Shown here piece after piece: positions 23,916-35,350 of a stretch of 64,000 bases of DNA. The position numbers were made by a program, and so were the translations under genes. Within the stretch, counting starts at the first letter, position 1; every line of letters begins with the position of its first letter. Origin of the DNA: Vicia villosa. Its lineage: Eukaryota; Streptophyta; Magnoliopsida; Fabales; Fabaceae. The stretch is from assembly GCF_029867415.1 (NCBI RefSeq), contig NC_081186.1:27345915-27409914 (forward strand). The letters are read 5' to 3'. Below the pieces are notes generated by a model. It saw only the letters and a program-made list of their open reading frames with translations. It ran no database searches and was not told the origin of the DNA.

Positions 23916-26847
23916 GGTGTGTCATAACATCTATCTTACAAGGATTTCATGAGGGTCTAATGTCGCCTCTAAGGTTATCCCTAGGATTATACGTCACACG
24001 TCCACATTGCTTGCACTGAGTTATAGTACAAGGAGTCTCGCATACCCATGCATTTGCATTTTCATGCATTCATACATTTTCATTTCTATCTTCACCCGCA
24101 TCCACACCTACCGCGCTAGCCGATTTCCCGAAACTCTCAAAGAAATTAAAAGGATCAGAAACTATGGAGAAAGGAGAATAAAAGATCTTGGTTGTGCTAA
24201 GAAAAAAAGAAGGATGTCTTTCACCATGCCAGACGCATGTCCCTGCCTTATCATAACAGGATTATAAATATAACAAAGGTTATCATCGAGCAAGGATTAG
24301 TTCAACAAAGAAGTTCCCTCATAGATACACTCAAGGGGTATCTGGTCATAAAGGGGTTCATCTTAGAACATAGCAAGCATTACAAGGACACTCTACGATA
24401 ACTTGAGGGGCAAGGGTTTGTCCAATTGGGGCAGTATCCTGAACAAAGATGCATAACTATGATGGAGGGAAGGCGACATGTGTTAACTCCCCACCAAGGG
24501 CAAAAAGGTCATAGGCTTTCTTCATCAATCTACGAACTCCGAAGATTGCGAACGGTGTGATATTATCCTTAGAAAAAGCATAAGAGGTTCAGTCAAAGGA
24601 AACTCATAAAGTTCGGATACGAAGAAAACCCACCGCTAAAAATTTATTCCCGACAGGTTTGACGTGCTCAAGGAAAGCTTGAGATTACCCTTTACTCCTA
24701 CAAGTCCATGAACTAAGGGGTAAAACAAGGTCAACGAAAACAAGGAGATTGTCCTTAGGATCAATATGTCTTGTCATGCTCAGGATTTCAACCCTTACGA
24801 TCGCCAAGTGTACTCAGGATAAAAGTTGTACCTTCAGATTAGCAATTCTAATGGGATGACCATGCAGGTTTTGGAGTCAATTCATTCGCTTCATTTGCTT
24901 CATTCGCTCACTACTACGACTTTCCACTCGCACACTTCTATGCTATTTTCAATTTCAAATTTAGGATTATTAACAAACTGAAGGGAGAATGACGAATACA
25001 AATAACTAAATCTCGCTAAACGTATGCTTTCAAGGTAAGACCGAGCCGACGATGTACATGCATTGTTTCAATCCCTAAATAGTGGAGATATAAGAATGTT
25101 AATCCCTTGTCGCCCCCTCGAGCCAGGAGTTGAAGTTTGTTTCTATTTTTCAAATACACCTTGATCTTAACCAGGGGCAGGGTAGATTTCGATTAATTCG
25201 ATGGTGTATTTTGGTTGTCAAGAGAATCAATCAATGAAGAAAAAGTTCAAGCATTAGGATCAAGCAAAGCAAAGGTTCAAGCATATCTTCTTCCTCGCGT
25301 TCATCCAAGAATGAGGAAACAATGGAGATAACTTTCACAACATCTCCTCCCTCAGTACATCATTCAAGATCGAGGACGTATCAAAATCGAAGCTTACAAA
25401 TCAAAATCAACATGTCAGTCACAACATTCAATATCCAAGGATCAATATTTCCAAAGGAGTATTCAAAAAAAAGGAGGAAAGCGCCTGCTAAGTCAAAATG
25501 GAAAATTTCATGAAAGAAAACAAAAACGACTTAGGCAAAAATTAGGGCATCCCGATGGATCAAATTCAAAGGATTTGGTTCATGCAAAAATAAGGGATAA
25601 AAACAAAACAAAGGCGAAATACAAAGGATAATCTTGTGACTGCTAAACCATCAAAGCTTCACATCAATGCTTGGATCTTCATAACATTTTTGTTATCAGT
25701 GCTTGGATCTCTACTAAGGCTTCTGCTCAACATCAGAACTGAAACAATTCTCTTACATACAAAACACACTCATTGGATTAGGCAAATTTTTAGGATTTGG
25801 AGAACATCAAGGAGATAGGGGTGGGTTAAATAAATTTTGAGCCTTATATCCATTGTTTCTTAAAACCGTGAACCAGGCCAAGTTACAACATTTAAAAGTC
25901 CTAATTGAGGCAAGGTTAACCATGAAAGCATACTAGCAAGATTTTTGTTATACCGACTCCTGTGTTTGTTAAAATTGTTCCTAACTACTACGCTTCTTTA
26001 AGCATTCATTTCTAAATCATCCAGTCCTAATTCATAACGGACTTCGATTTCAAAACTTGCATACACATTGCATTGGAGTTACTTCTCAAATGGTACAACG
26101 TCATCTGCGAGTATACACTTAGCATCGAGGAGATCTCGAAATGGGTTAATCAAAGGTGATCCTTTCTAATAAAGACTCTGGAATGGGGGGAACCACATCT
26201 AGAGGGTTCTCCTAAACAGGGGCAAAATTTCAAGGATTCTAGGGGCATGCAATCAAACATCATATTTACTAGGGGCATTCATCCTTAAGGTTCAATCGAC
26301 TTGGGGCACACCTCGAAGCAATAACAAATAGGGGCATGTCAAACAAGGGAAGAATTCAAATTCAAAAGGATAGAATACTATGGATAGCCCTCCATATCCT
26401 GGAGATCAAGGGCATACCCCTTCAATCCAAACGTTGAGGCATATGACAAGGTTATATCTCAGGGCACTTCCTTCACGGCTTGGAGATCATAGGCATCTTT
26501 TTCCTCTAAACATTGGGGCTTTGGATATCAAATCCATAAAGCAAACAACTCAAAAAGGTTAAAGGCGTGGAGTAATTCAAAGGGTCAAACTGGGGCAAGG
26601 CGCACAGCAAAAGGAAAAGGCGTTCTCACACTTTACAACCTCGAACAAATCTTTCTCCTAACTACGATCTTCAAATGCAAAAACAGGGATTGGGAAGTCG
26701 CGCTAGCATCACACCCCCACCTTATCAAACAAACCTACAACTCCAACGAGCTATATACGCTTTGGTTATCAACAACCTATCATTGGAGCATCATGCAAAT
26801 ACATACAAATCATGCATCACATACATTGGTTGAGACATTACACCATA
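23916..26847 (+). other. Non-coding body of the Ogre-type element
   Basis: About 2.9 kb with only short frames and no recognisable retroelement domain. From about 26,200 the phrase GGGGCA recurs (near 26,219, 26,243, 26,272, 26,294 and 26,331), a purine-rich periodicity typical of untranslated retroelement DNA. Decayed coding sequence cannot be excluded without a profile search. Confidence 0.4.
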
Positions 26848-27449
26848 CCTTTTTAGGTAGTCTTCTTCAAGACGAATTGACATTCCTTTTCCAAAGAACC
26901 TTTTCAGGTAGTCTTCTTTAAGACATTATTTTTCTAAGAACCTTTTCAGGTAGTCTTCTTTAAGACATTATTTTTCTAAAAAAACCTTTTCAGGCAATCT
27001 TCTCTAAGACAATCACCGTCATTTTCCAAGAACCTTTTCAGGTAGTCTTCTTTAAGACATTCTTTTTCTAAAAAACCTTTTTAGGTAGTCTTCTTTAAGA
27101 CGAATTATCGCCATTTCCAAGAACCTCATTAGGTAGTCTTTTTCAAGACATTCTTTTCTAAAAACCTTTCTAGGTAGTCTTCTCTAAGACAATCATCGTC
27201 ATTTCCAAAAACCTTTTTAGGTAGTCTTCTTCAGGACATTCTTTTTCTAAGTACCTTTTTAGGTAGCCTTCTTTAAGACAATTTGTCATCCTTTTCAGGA
27301 ACCTCTTCAGGTGGTCTTCTTTAAGACATTCTACGAACCTTTCTGGGTGGTCTTTTCTAAGACATTAATCGTCCTTTCTAAGAACCTTTTTAGGTAGCCT
27401 TTTTAAGACATCTTTCAGCCTTTTTAGGTAGTAGTCTTTAAAGACATTC
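26848..27449 (+). repeat. Tandem array B, left part (about 14 units of 35-48 bp)
   Basis: Units read CCTTTTCAGGTAGTCTTC, then TTTAAGACA and a variable tail. Short units (about 40 bp, tail ATTxTTTTTCTAA) often alternate with long ones (about 48 bp, tail with CGTCATTTCCAAGAA), giving a loose dimeric order. The core GTCTT-loop-AAGAC is an inverted repeat in most units. The array is split by the copia insertion and continues at 41,148. Confidence 0.9.
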
Positions 27450-27930
27450 TGTTGGAAATAAATGTCACAAGAAAGGGGGGGTTTGAATAGTGACCTCTTA
27501 AAATTTTAGTTAAAGTTGATGTAAAGAAATAAATGACTGGTAATGAAGAACACACAGAGGTTTATACTGGTTCACCAAAAGGGTTAGTCCAGTCCTCACA
27601 CACAGTGAGATTTTCTTATATCTTACACTTTTATCCTTTAAACGAGGGATAAAAATGTTACACTTTACACAACCTCAAAATGTTCTTACACACACTTAAG
27701 GAATTACTTTAGACCTTTCTTTCACACTTGTTACAACCAAGATTTTATATCTCTTGAGGATATACAAAAGTATTGAATGGATGATTTTAAGATGATTCAC
27801 TATTTGGCAGTGATATGTTTACTTTTCTCTTCTTGTGTATATGATAAGCTTTTTGGACTTTGATTCAAAATAAGATTAAGCTTGAATGTCAAAGTTGTTT
27901 TGTTCTTTGCAAGAGGTGCTAGTTATATAG

Positions 27931-30900
27931 TGTAATATGGTGAACTGACTTTTTATCAATCGAAATGTCGCGGTAAGCAAGAGTCGCCACCGACTTTTAT
28001 TTTATCCAAACAAATTCGGAAAGGCAAAAAGAAACAGAAAAAAACCTTTTTAAAGAAATCTAAGTTCGGGGGGGTAATTTATGCAAAGGGAAGGTGTAAG
28101 GCACCCTTTGCATCCATGGTTTTCCATGGGCTCTTAATTGCTTTGCTTGCTCGTTTGTCTTTAGAAAAAGTAGATGAAAGAAAAAAAAAGTGGACTTTAG
28201 CTCGTAAATGAGCGTAGCCAGTTTTTGAAGAATTGTGAGAAAGAATATGAAAATTGAGCATTGCAAGGCAATTAGGGGCAATTACCTTAAACTCAGATGA
28301 TAGGTCTCTTTTTAGCCTTTCAGAATGAAAGGGTCAATCCTTGCCATAAGAGGGCAGGAAGCCTTTCGTTTGGAGGTTGAAGGGTCGTCGAGATATCATT
28401 CGCCCAAAGACTGACCCATGCCATAGAGAGGCAGGTAGTCTAAAGGGAATGATCAGAATAGCCTTTGTTTGTAGGCAACCAGAGGATACCTCAGCCTTTT
28501 CCGTAGGCAACTTCCGAGGGTCGAGGTCATATAGTGTATCGAAGGCAGCATCATTTTAGGGTCTCATGACCTTTTATCGAGGCAACATGGCTGAGGTATC
28601 CTCATATTCGAGGGACTGGCTATTCTGCAAAAAAAAACACAAGGCAACAAGGCAACAGGCAACAAGGCAACAGAGAGGGTTACCCAAAAGCGTGCGTGTG
28701 TGCACCAATCACGTGATCAGTTTCAGATATTTATCTTATAGTTAAGTGATTCTAGATTCAATTCAAAGTTATCACTCCCTAAAATTACTAACCATAGCAA
28801 TTAATAATTAAAGCAATAACGGGAGAGGGAAATTGAAACCAGCGGAATAATAAACAAATAAGTCTAACATAAGTAATAATTAGGGTTTAGGGTTACCGAC
28901 TATGCGAAGCTTTGGCATTTGGCAAACCCTGCAAAGGTGGGAAAAAGAAAATAAAACATAGATGAGTGCATTATCAGTTCAGAAATCAGGTACAGTTAAC
29001 CCTAATCAATAAAAATAATAATAAAAGGAAAAGGATAAGGACACTTAGCTTTGATTGGTGAAGGTTGACGGGCAAAGGTTTGCCTTGAGCATTGATTCTG
29101 ACCATCTGAGAATATCTGAGAATTGACAGAAAAATAATAGAAAGTGAGTGTAGAAGAAATTCATTGACGACGGGAACCAAACCCTAAAAATAAATAAAAG
29201 GTAAAAGAAAATTTAAATAAGAAAAGGATATAACTTAGCTTTTGTTTTGACGTGGCGCGTAGTCGGAGGACACTGGGGTAACCCTGAAAATTTGCACAAA
29301 AGAAAATAATCTTAGTGCATTGGAGCTCTACAATAAGGGTTAGCAGGACAATAAGCATTAGAGGTTTCTTATGGTGATAAATTCTAAATCTTGAGGATTA
29401 ATGAACGAACCTAAAAAATATAATCGATGGTTAAAATAAAAACCTAAAAATAAAATCGAGGTTAAACATTATGAACCTAAAAGTTAAACTAATTGGCCTA
29501 AATTATTTAGCCTAAATTAATTAATTAAATATTAATTACTAAGATAATTATCCTAATAATAATAAAAAAACCTATTCCCAATTATATTAATAATTATTAG
29601 TTAAACCTACCCCTAATAATAAAAACCTAATTATAATTCTACTATTAATTTTATAGTTTATTAGTTAATGGTTAGTTAAAATTAAATAATTAGTTCATAA
29701 AGGGTTAATTAAATTAAAGTATATAATAAAAAAACCTAAAAAAAAGAAACAAGAAAAGAAAGAGAAACGTAGCTGCTGGGTATTGGATCTGGTGCAGCAG
29801 ACCTTGGAAGGTGTATCATAGGGCATTTCTCTTAGGACTCTCGGATTTGGGCGTGTAACAGTCCAACGGCAGATATGTATTGATGCGCCATGATGCTGTT
29901 TCGTGCGAGAAGTACTGGATTGCTGGACAAAACATAACACACAAATTAATCAAAAAAAGGCAGTCCCGCAAGGATCGAACCTGCGTCATGGGGGACAAGA
30001 GACTCAAATGGAAACGCGCTGCCACTGGGTCAAGAGTTACTCGCTGTTAGTGTAATCAAACGAATTGAATATACAAAAATATAGATTTTTAAATAACCAA
30101 AACGCGCGCGGCCCCATCTTCTTCCTCGTTTGAGTGTTCTAAAACACAGAACCCTTAGCCCACGGTTTCATATCGTGGCTGTAGGTCTCCCCTTTTCCAC
30201 CCTGCAAATCACCATCAAATAATGCAAAAGAATAACCCAGATTAAGTAAAAGACATATACTGAACACGATGAGGCTATTATTTTTGGACAATTTTGCCTC
30301 TACTCAGAATCCCTAATCAGAAGCTCACAAGACCTAACCATGGTGAATTGTGGATTCTGCAACGAAACTCAAATCAAAGCATTCAGATACGTTGTAAACA
30401 TGAAGGCAAACACAAACATACAAGTAAATCACGTTTATGGTTTGTGAAATTGCGAAATCGAAAAATAAAAAAGTCACGCAAACCATGAGTGCGTGAGACG
30501 TGATTCTGGATGCTATAGGCTTGGGAATTGATCTGAATCGCTTCAATATCTCCCAAGGATTGCGTTTTGATGATCAAAAGCTCTTGAATCTTCCTGCAAT
30601 TTTGAAACCGATTTGGATTTTTCCTTGAGTTTTGTTGAAGTTTTTTCACGGGTTTCTTTAGCAGCAATCCTTATCCCTCCTCCTTTTGTATCTGCAATGT
30701 TTGTCCTCTTATAGGGGAGTGCTTTAGGGTTGATAAAAATAGAGAAAATCTTGAGTGAATCTCTAATTTGCCATGAGAAAAATTGATTGAAAATTTGTTT
30801 GAAAATTGATTCCAAATTTCTCTAATTTTGTTCAATAATTGATTCTCTCATTCCAATCATCACTTGGCCAATTTAAAGAATATATTTGATTGATTTAAAA

Positions 30901-31892
30901 TCAAAGCAAATAATATTTCCTATTTATCTTACTATTTTATGAGATTTATTTATGATTTAGATGAGTAAAAATCATAGAATAATTAACAAAAATAATATAA
31001 AATAGGGAAATATGTCCTTTGGGTCGTGCATGGGCCCAATATGAAGAGTAGATAAAGAGAATATGGGCCCATTTGGAAGTACTTGGATTTTTGGACCTTT
31101 TCTCTTCACATATGTCCTTGAAAATAGTCCAACTTTGACAAGGCCTATCTCCTTCAATTTTTGAGATATGGACGTGTTTTAGGACTTTTTAGAAACCTTG
31201 GAGAGTCCTCTAACCAGTGTCTTTGGTCTCATATCAAAATGATTTTCCATGCTCCTTGTGTGTTCTTTTGAAAAAGGTGACTTTTTGTTGACTTTTGAAG
31301 AGGACCTATAATGTCTTGGTCCATATCTCTCAAATGAAGCATTTTTAGACTTGGCATGTGAGACACAATTTTGTATAGAATCAAATTTCCTTCAAGATGA
31401 GTTTTGGATGGAAAATTTCTGATGTTCCATGTGAGAGTTATGGCTGGTCAAAGTTCAGTTGACTTTTCCTATACAAAACCCTAATTTAGAAACTCTTTGA
31501 ATTGTTGATTTTCGATTTTTCCTTGATGAACCATGATCAATTCTTGATCAAATGGTGAATGATACTTTAATATGAGGATGTTGACAAAAAATCAGGAGTT
31601 TTGGTTTTGCTTTGACCACAGTTGACTTTTTTAGGTCAACCAGTCGACTGTTGACTTTCTGAACTTTTGAGTGACCATAGCTTTGAGATGAGACTGTATA
31701 CTTGTTATGGAGATAGTGTGGGATATATTGAGCCTTATGAGATGCCTTGGAGCTATTGATTCACTGATTTCCTTTTGAATAAACCAAACCCTAGTTCAGA
31801 GCCTTTGTATAGGAGAAAGTGTCTATGAAGCTTTGAACTTTGATTTGCATTTGTACAAGAGAAATAGTATGGGCAAATTTTGGGGTATGACA
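27931..31892 (-). mobile_element. Ogre-type solo LTR inside the copia LTR
   Basis: It is bounded by the perfect duplication TATAG (27,926-27,930 and 31,893-31,897). Read on the minus strand it starts TGTCATACCCCAAAATTTGCC, like the two other Ogre-type LTRs here, and ends CCATATTACA. Just before that end it contains GGTGGCGACTCTTGC. Length is 3962 bp with no internal coding. A TTGAC/GTCAA-rich block lies at 31,600-31,660. A tRNA-like module is at 29,952-30,032 near its middle. Confidence 0.88.
29952..30032 (-). other. tRNA-like (Pol III type) module in the Ogre-type solo LTR
   Basis: On the minus strand: A-box-like TGACCCAGTGG (30,032-30,022), then a perfect B box GGTTCGATCC (29,981-29,972). 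The B box sits in a tRNA-style T-arm with a 6-bp stem (one G-T wobble) and the 7-base loop TTCGATC. A run of seven T (29,958-29,952) ends the module. This is the clearest of the three modules. It could be an old SINE/tRNA insertion or a functional Pol III signal. Confidence 0.6.
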
Positions 31893-32267
31893 TATAGATG
31901 CTTTGAAGAATATGACCGTTTGTACTTGCATGATAATAAAATATCATTCTTTGCTGGATGTGTACTTTGAGGAGATCAGAGACTAGTCCTTTGAGTAGAT
32001 GAATATCTGTCTTAGCTGGCAGTGTACTTTGAGGAGACCATAGACTAGTCCTTTGAGTAGATGATCATTATCATTTGAATATATGTACGTTGGTGTATTT
32101 TGATATGATGGAATCTGATGTCATTTGTACTGAATGCTTTTGCCAATGTATTGATAAGATCATGTTAAAGCTAAAACAAAATATATAGTATCTAACATTA
32201 CGAGGACCTGCAAGGACACTTGTTAGAGGAGTTAGGATGATAGTATGTTGTCCTCAAAACTCAGAAT

Positions 32268-32818
32268 TGTTTCAACATTCTCCCCCTTTTTGAGGATGAC
32301 CAACTTACTCTAGATTTTGTTTTAGTTTAAGCTCCCCCTGCGAACATGTTGACTTATTTTGTTTTAGGATCTAATGTTTTTAGATTTTGCTCCCCCTGAA
32401 TATATGTTGTCTATTTTTGGAGTATGGTTGAGATAAGTATTTGTGACACATTTTTTGCAAATATTTTAAACAGAAAAGAACAGATACTCCTTTAGCTAAA
32501 AATAGCATAAATCTTTTTAGCACAATCTAAAACATATATTTTACCATAATCATTCATAAGATGTTATCATACAAGGTCAGTGAAGAGATCCAAACAAAGT
32601 CATACACTTTCAAAATAAGTGGATCTAAACAAAACCATACAACTTCAAAATAAGTAGAGCTAAGACTTATGCTGCTACTAATTTTTTCAGATGTTTGATA
32701 TGTTTAAGGCATAGCTTAAAACAAAGAAAACATAAACAGACACAAAATAAAACATAATATAGATACTCCCTCTTTGGACAGCCACAAAAAGAAGGGGGGG
32801 TGCACAAACAGCTAGCAA
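32268..32818 (-). other. 3' untranslated region of copia element 1 with three polypurine tracts
   Basis: On the minus strand the tract AAAAAGGGGGAGAA abuts the 3' LTR at 32,268. Two further AGGGGGAGC tracts lie at about 32,331-32,340 and 32,389-32,398. The rest is AT-rich without coding sequence. The LTR-adjacent copy would be the plus-strand primer. Confidence 0.8.
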
Positions 32819-35038
32819 TTATATTTTATCAGCAGAGTTGTGGGGTGGAGCCTGAAGAAATGGGAATTCAAAGTCTGGAATGTTTGGAGGAGGGATATGT
32901 GGGAATGCTTTTGGGAGAAACACCTTGGAGTGCCATTCAAAGAAGGCTTGATTCTGTCTACCAAGACTAACCACTGCTCGTTGAAGAGCAGACAAGTCAT
33001 CTTGAGATGAGCTTGAGTTAGTAATGTGATCCTCTTTGAAAGCTTTGAAAGAGTTTGGAGCAGGATCAGCAGAGGTGGTTTTAAACCACGACAGATTTAG
33101 GGATCCAAAGGTTTCTTGGTTGGTTTCTTGTGGAGAGTCATAAGAGTCATAGATTGGAGCCTGGCTGAGGAAATCATTGAAGGTATTCTCTAAGGGTGGA
33201 ATGCTTAGTATGGGAGATGAAGCGGGGGCAAACGGATTCTCAGTGAAGTCAGAATCATTGTTGTGTACAACAGTAGGAATGGTGGAGTAGGTGCTTTGAG
33301 GGATAGGTGGAATGAGGGAGTACAGAGTTTCAGCATTTGGATCAAAGCTACTTGAGAAAGTCATGCAGTGAGATTGATTGAGAACTTGATGCTGAAAGAG
33401 TAAGGCATCAAGATCTTCATCCATATGAGGAGTTATGTTGGAGGCAATGTTGAGGTCTATTCCAGGTGAGTGTACAGGAGAGTGATCAAAAACTGGAGTT
33501 TGGGTGATTGGGGAGGTTTGAGATTCAGATGTTTGGACAAGGATATCTTCAGCAACATTTTTTGGAGGTGAGTTGAACACAATGTCTTCAGAGGGCAGAG
33601 ATTGATCAGGAGGAGTTGTGAAGGAGGGAATTGGTGAGTTGATCTCTTGTGGGATATTTGGTTCAGTAGGATGAGTGAAAGGTGAGACGGGTTCTTTCGT
33701 GGGGGATTCAGTTTTTTCAGTTTGTGGAGAGTGAACTTTAGCAGCTTCAGTGTTAGTTGGTTTGGACATAACATGACTCATTTCTGGTTCAGCTTGGTCT
33801 TTTGTGGTGAAGGTTTTAACCTTTTTCTTAACATCAGCAGTTTTAACCAATCATTTGCGTTTTTGAAGCACAGGGATTTGAAGTACATGGAGGTTCATTT
33901 TGGAGAGGCGACATCCATGAATTGATCCAGTACTCATGAAAGATGTCACATCATCAGTGGGGATTTGGAAGTGTTTGAACACTAGTGACAAGAACCTTCC
34001 ATACGGAGCAGTTCTTCCTTTTCTGTATGTGTGTTTCATGAAGTTTAGGATTAGGTATCCTAAGTGAAGGGGCTTACGGTTTAGGAGATGGAAGATTACC
34101 AGAATGTCATACTTAGATAGTTTTTCTAGGCTTCCTGCTCTAGGGATGATATTATGGATGGACATTTTGTGTAAAATGCGAGGGATGGGAGTCAGATTGG
34201 AAGACACTAGGGGTTTTGTGGTATCAACCAGCAGTTCACGATAGATACTATCCATAGTGGTGTTGTACAATCCAACCCATTCTTGTGAAAAGAGATGGAC
34301 ACCTGAATCAGAGATGTTAAGGATTTGACAGATTAGAGACGGAGTTAGGGTTATGGTTATACCTTTGATGGTGGATTTGAGAGTCAAATCGTTGGTGTCT
34401 GGATGGATTGCTGCAAAGAAACTACGAACTAGTTTTGGGTAGGTTTCGATTTCTAGGGTTAACATCTTTTGCCATCCTTGGATGAGTATGAGTTCTTCAA
34501 TGTTGTAACCACGGGCAGTGAAGCTTTCAAAGTCCATGGGTTTGCCGTAGATTACACTTCTGTTCCTCCATTTTGAGTTGAAGAGGTCGAGAGCACGTTT
34601 GGAGGAGAAGATGACATCCTGATGGGATTCTAGTTCAGCATCATCTGGGCAAGTTTCTTCATCCGAGTCATCGGATATGTCAATGGTGGATTTCACGGGT
34701 TTTGTTTTCTGAAGACGAGAAGACTTGCGAGTTCTAGAGGGCTTAGCAGATGTTGCATGAGATTTGGGAATTTCTGGAAGGATGAAGGAGAGTGGAGTTT
34801 CGTTTAAGGTGTCTTGGTTTGTTTCAGGGGAAGACATGGATGGTTGTGGTTTAGGGTTGTTGTCTGGTTTAGGGTTTGTGTTTGAAGAAGACATATTTTT
34901 GATGAAGGCAGAAAGATTGAAGATGTTGGTTGTTGGGAAACAAAAAGGGTGAAGATATGAGATGAACGAAAAATTTGTGGATGATAAAGAGAAGATTGTA
35001 GGCGTGGTGGAAGATGAAAGGTACAAGCAATGATGCAT
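32819..35038 (-). pseudogene. Envelope-like ORF of copia element 1, one in-frame stop
   Basis: One frame runs from 35,038 (or more likely the Met at 34,894, since the preceding residues look like leader) to 32,819, broken by a single TGA at 33,851-33,853. The first part (about 347 residues from Met34,894) has a basic/acidic Ser-rich start, then a folded-looking region with ITLTPSLICQILNISDSG and a run to FMKHTYRKGRTAPYGRF. The second part is a Pro/Ser/Thr-rich tail ending in PHNSADKI. Position (after pol, before the LTR) and composition match the 'envelope-like protein' of SIRE-type elements. I see no strong transmembrane helix, and its role in SIRE elements is unproven. It is probably not made full-length here. 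Confidence 0.75.
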
Positions 35039-35350
35039 GGTTACTATTTGAGTTTCGAAAATAGTGCAAAAAGGGATAGGAGAACGTGAAGTAGGTAGAG
35101 CTAGCTTACTTGGAGAAGTGCAAAAATGGAAAAAAGATTTCTCCCATTAAATGCAAGGATATCCCTTTTCCCTCTTCTTTGAAAAAATGATTAGACATAA
35201 ATGTGATGTATATGGGAATAAAACAAATGGGATATTTTTGCATATGTGTCACATTTTGATAATCAGACAAAAATATACTTTTCTTTTGTCCCCCCTTAAA
35301 AAAAACGAGGCTCTAAAAGGAAAATAATATATATTTTTTTTTATTCCTTT
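35039..35350 (-). other. Spacer between pol and env-like ORF
   Basis: About 310 bp of AT-rich DNA without a frame. A run of A (plus-strand 35,297-35,305) and AT repeats precede the end of pol. It may hold a signal for env-like expression, but I see no splice site I would trust. Confidence 0.4.

Larger units (their letters stand above)
27450..32267 (-). repeat. 3' LTR of copia element 1 (split by a solo LTR)
   Basis: The parts are 27,450-27,930 and 31,893-32,267. On the plus strand it runs TGTTGGAAAT...TTTCAACA. After removing the insertion and one copy of its duplication it is about 851 bp, against 879 bp for the 5' LTR. The second half contains a partly duplicated block (GAGACTAGTCCTTTGAGTAG twice). 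Confidence 0.9.

Noticed and set aside
22663..26562. Several 60-86 codon frames in the Ogre-type body
   Set aside because: Short, overlapping or in tandem repeats, and with no recognisable domain.
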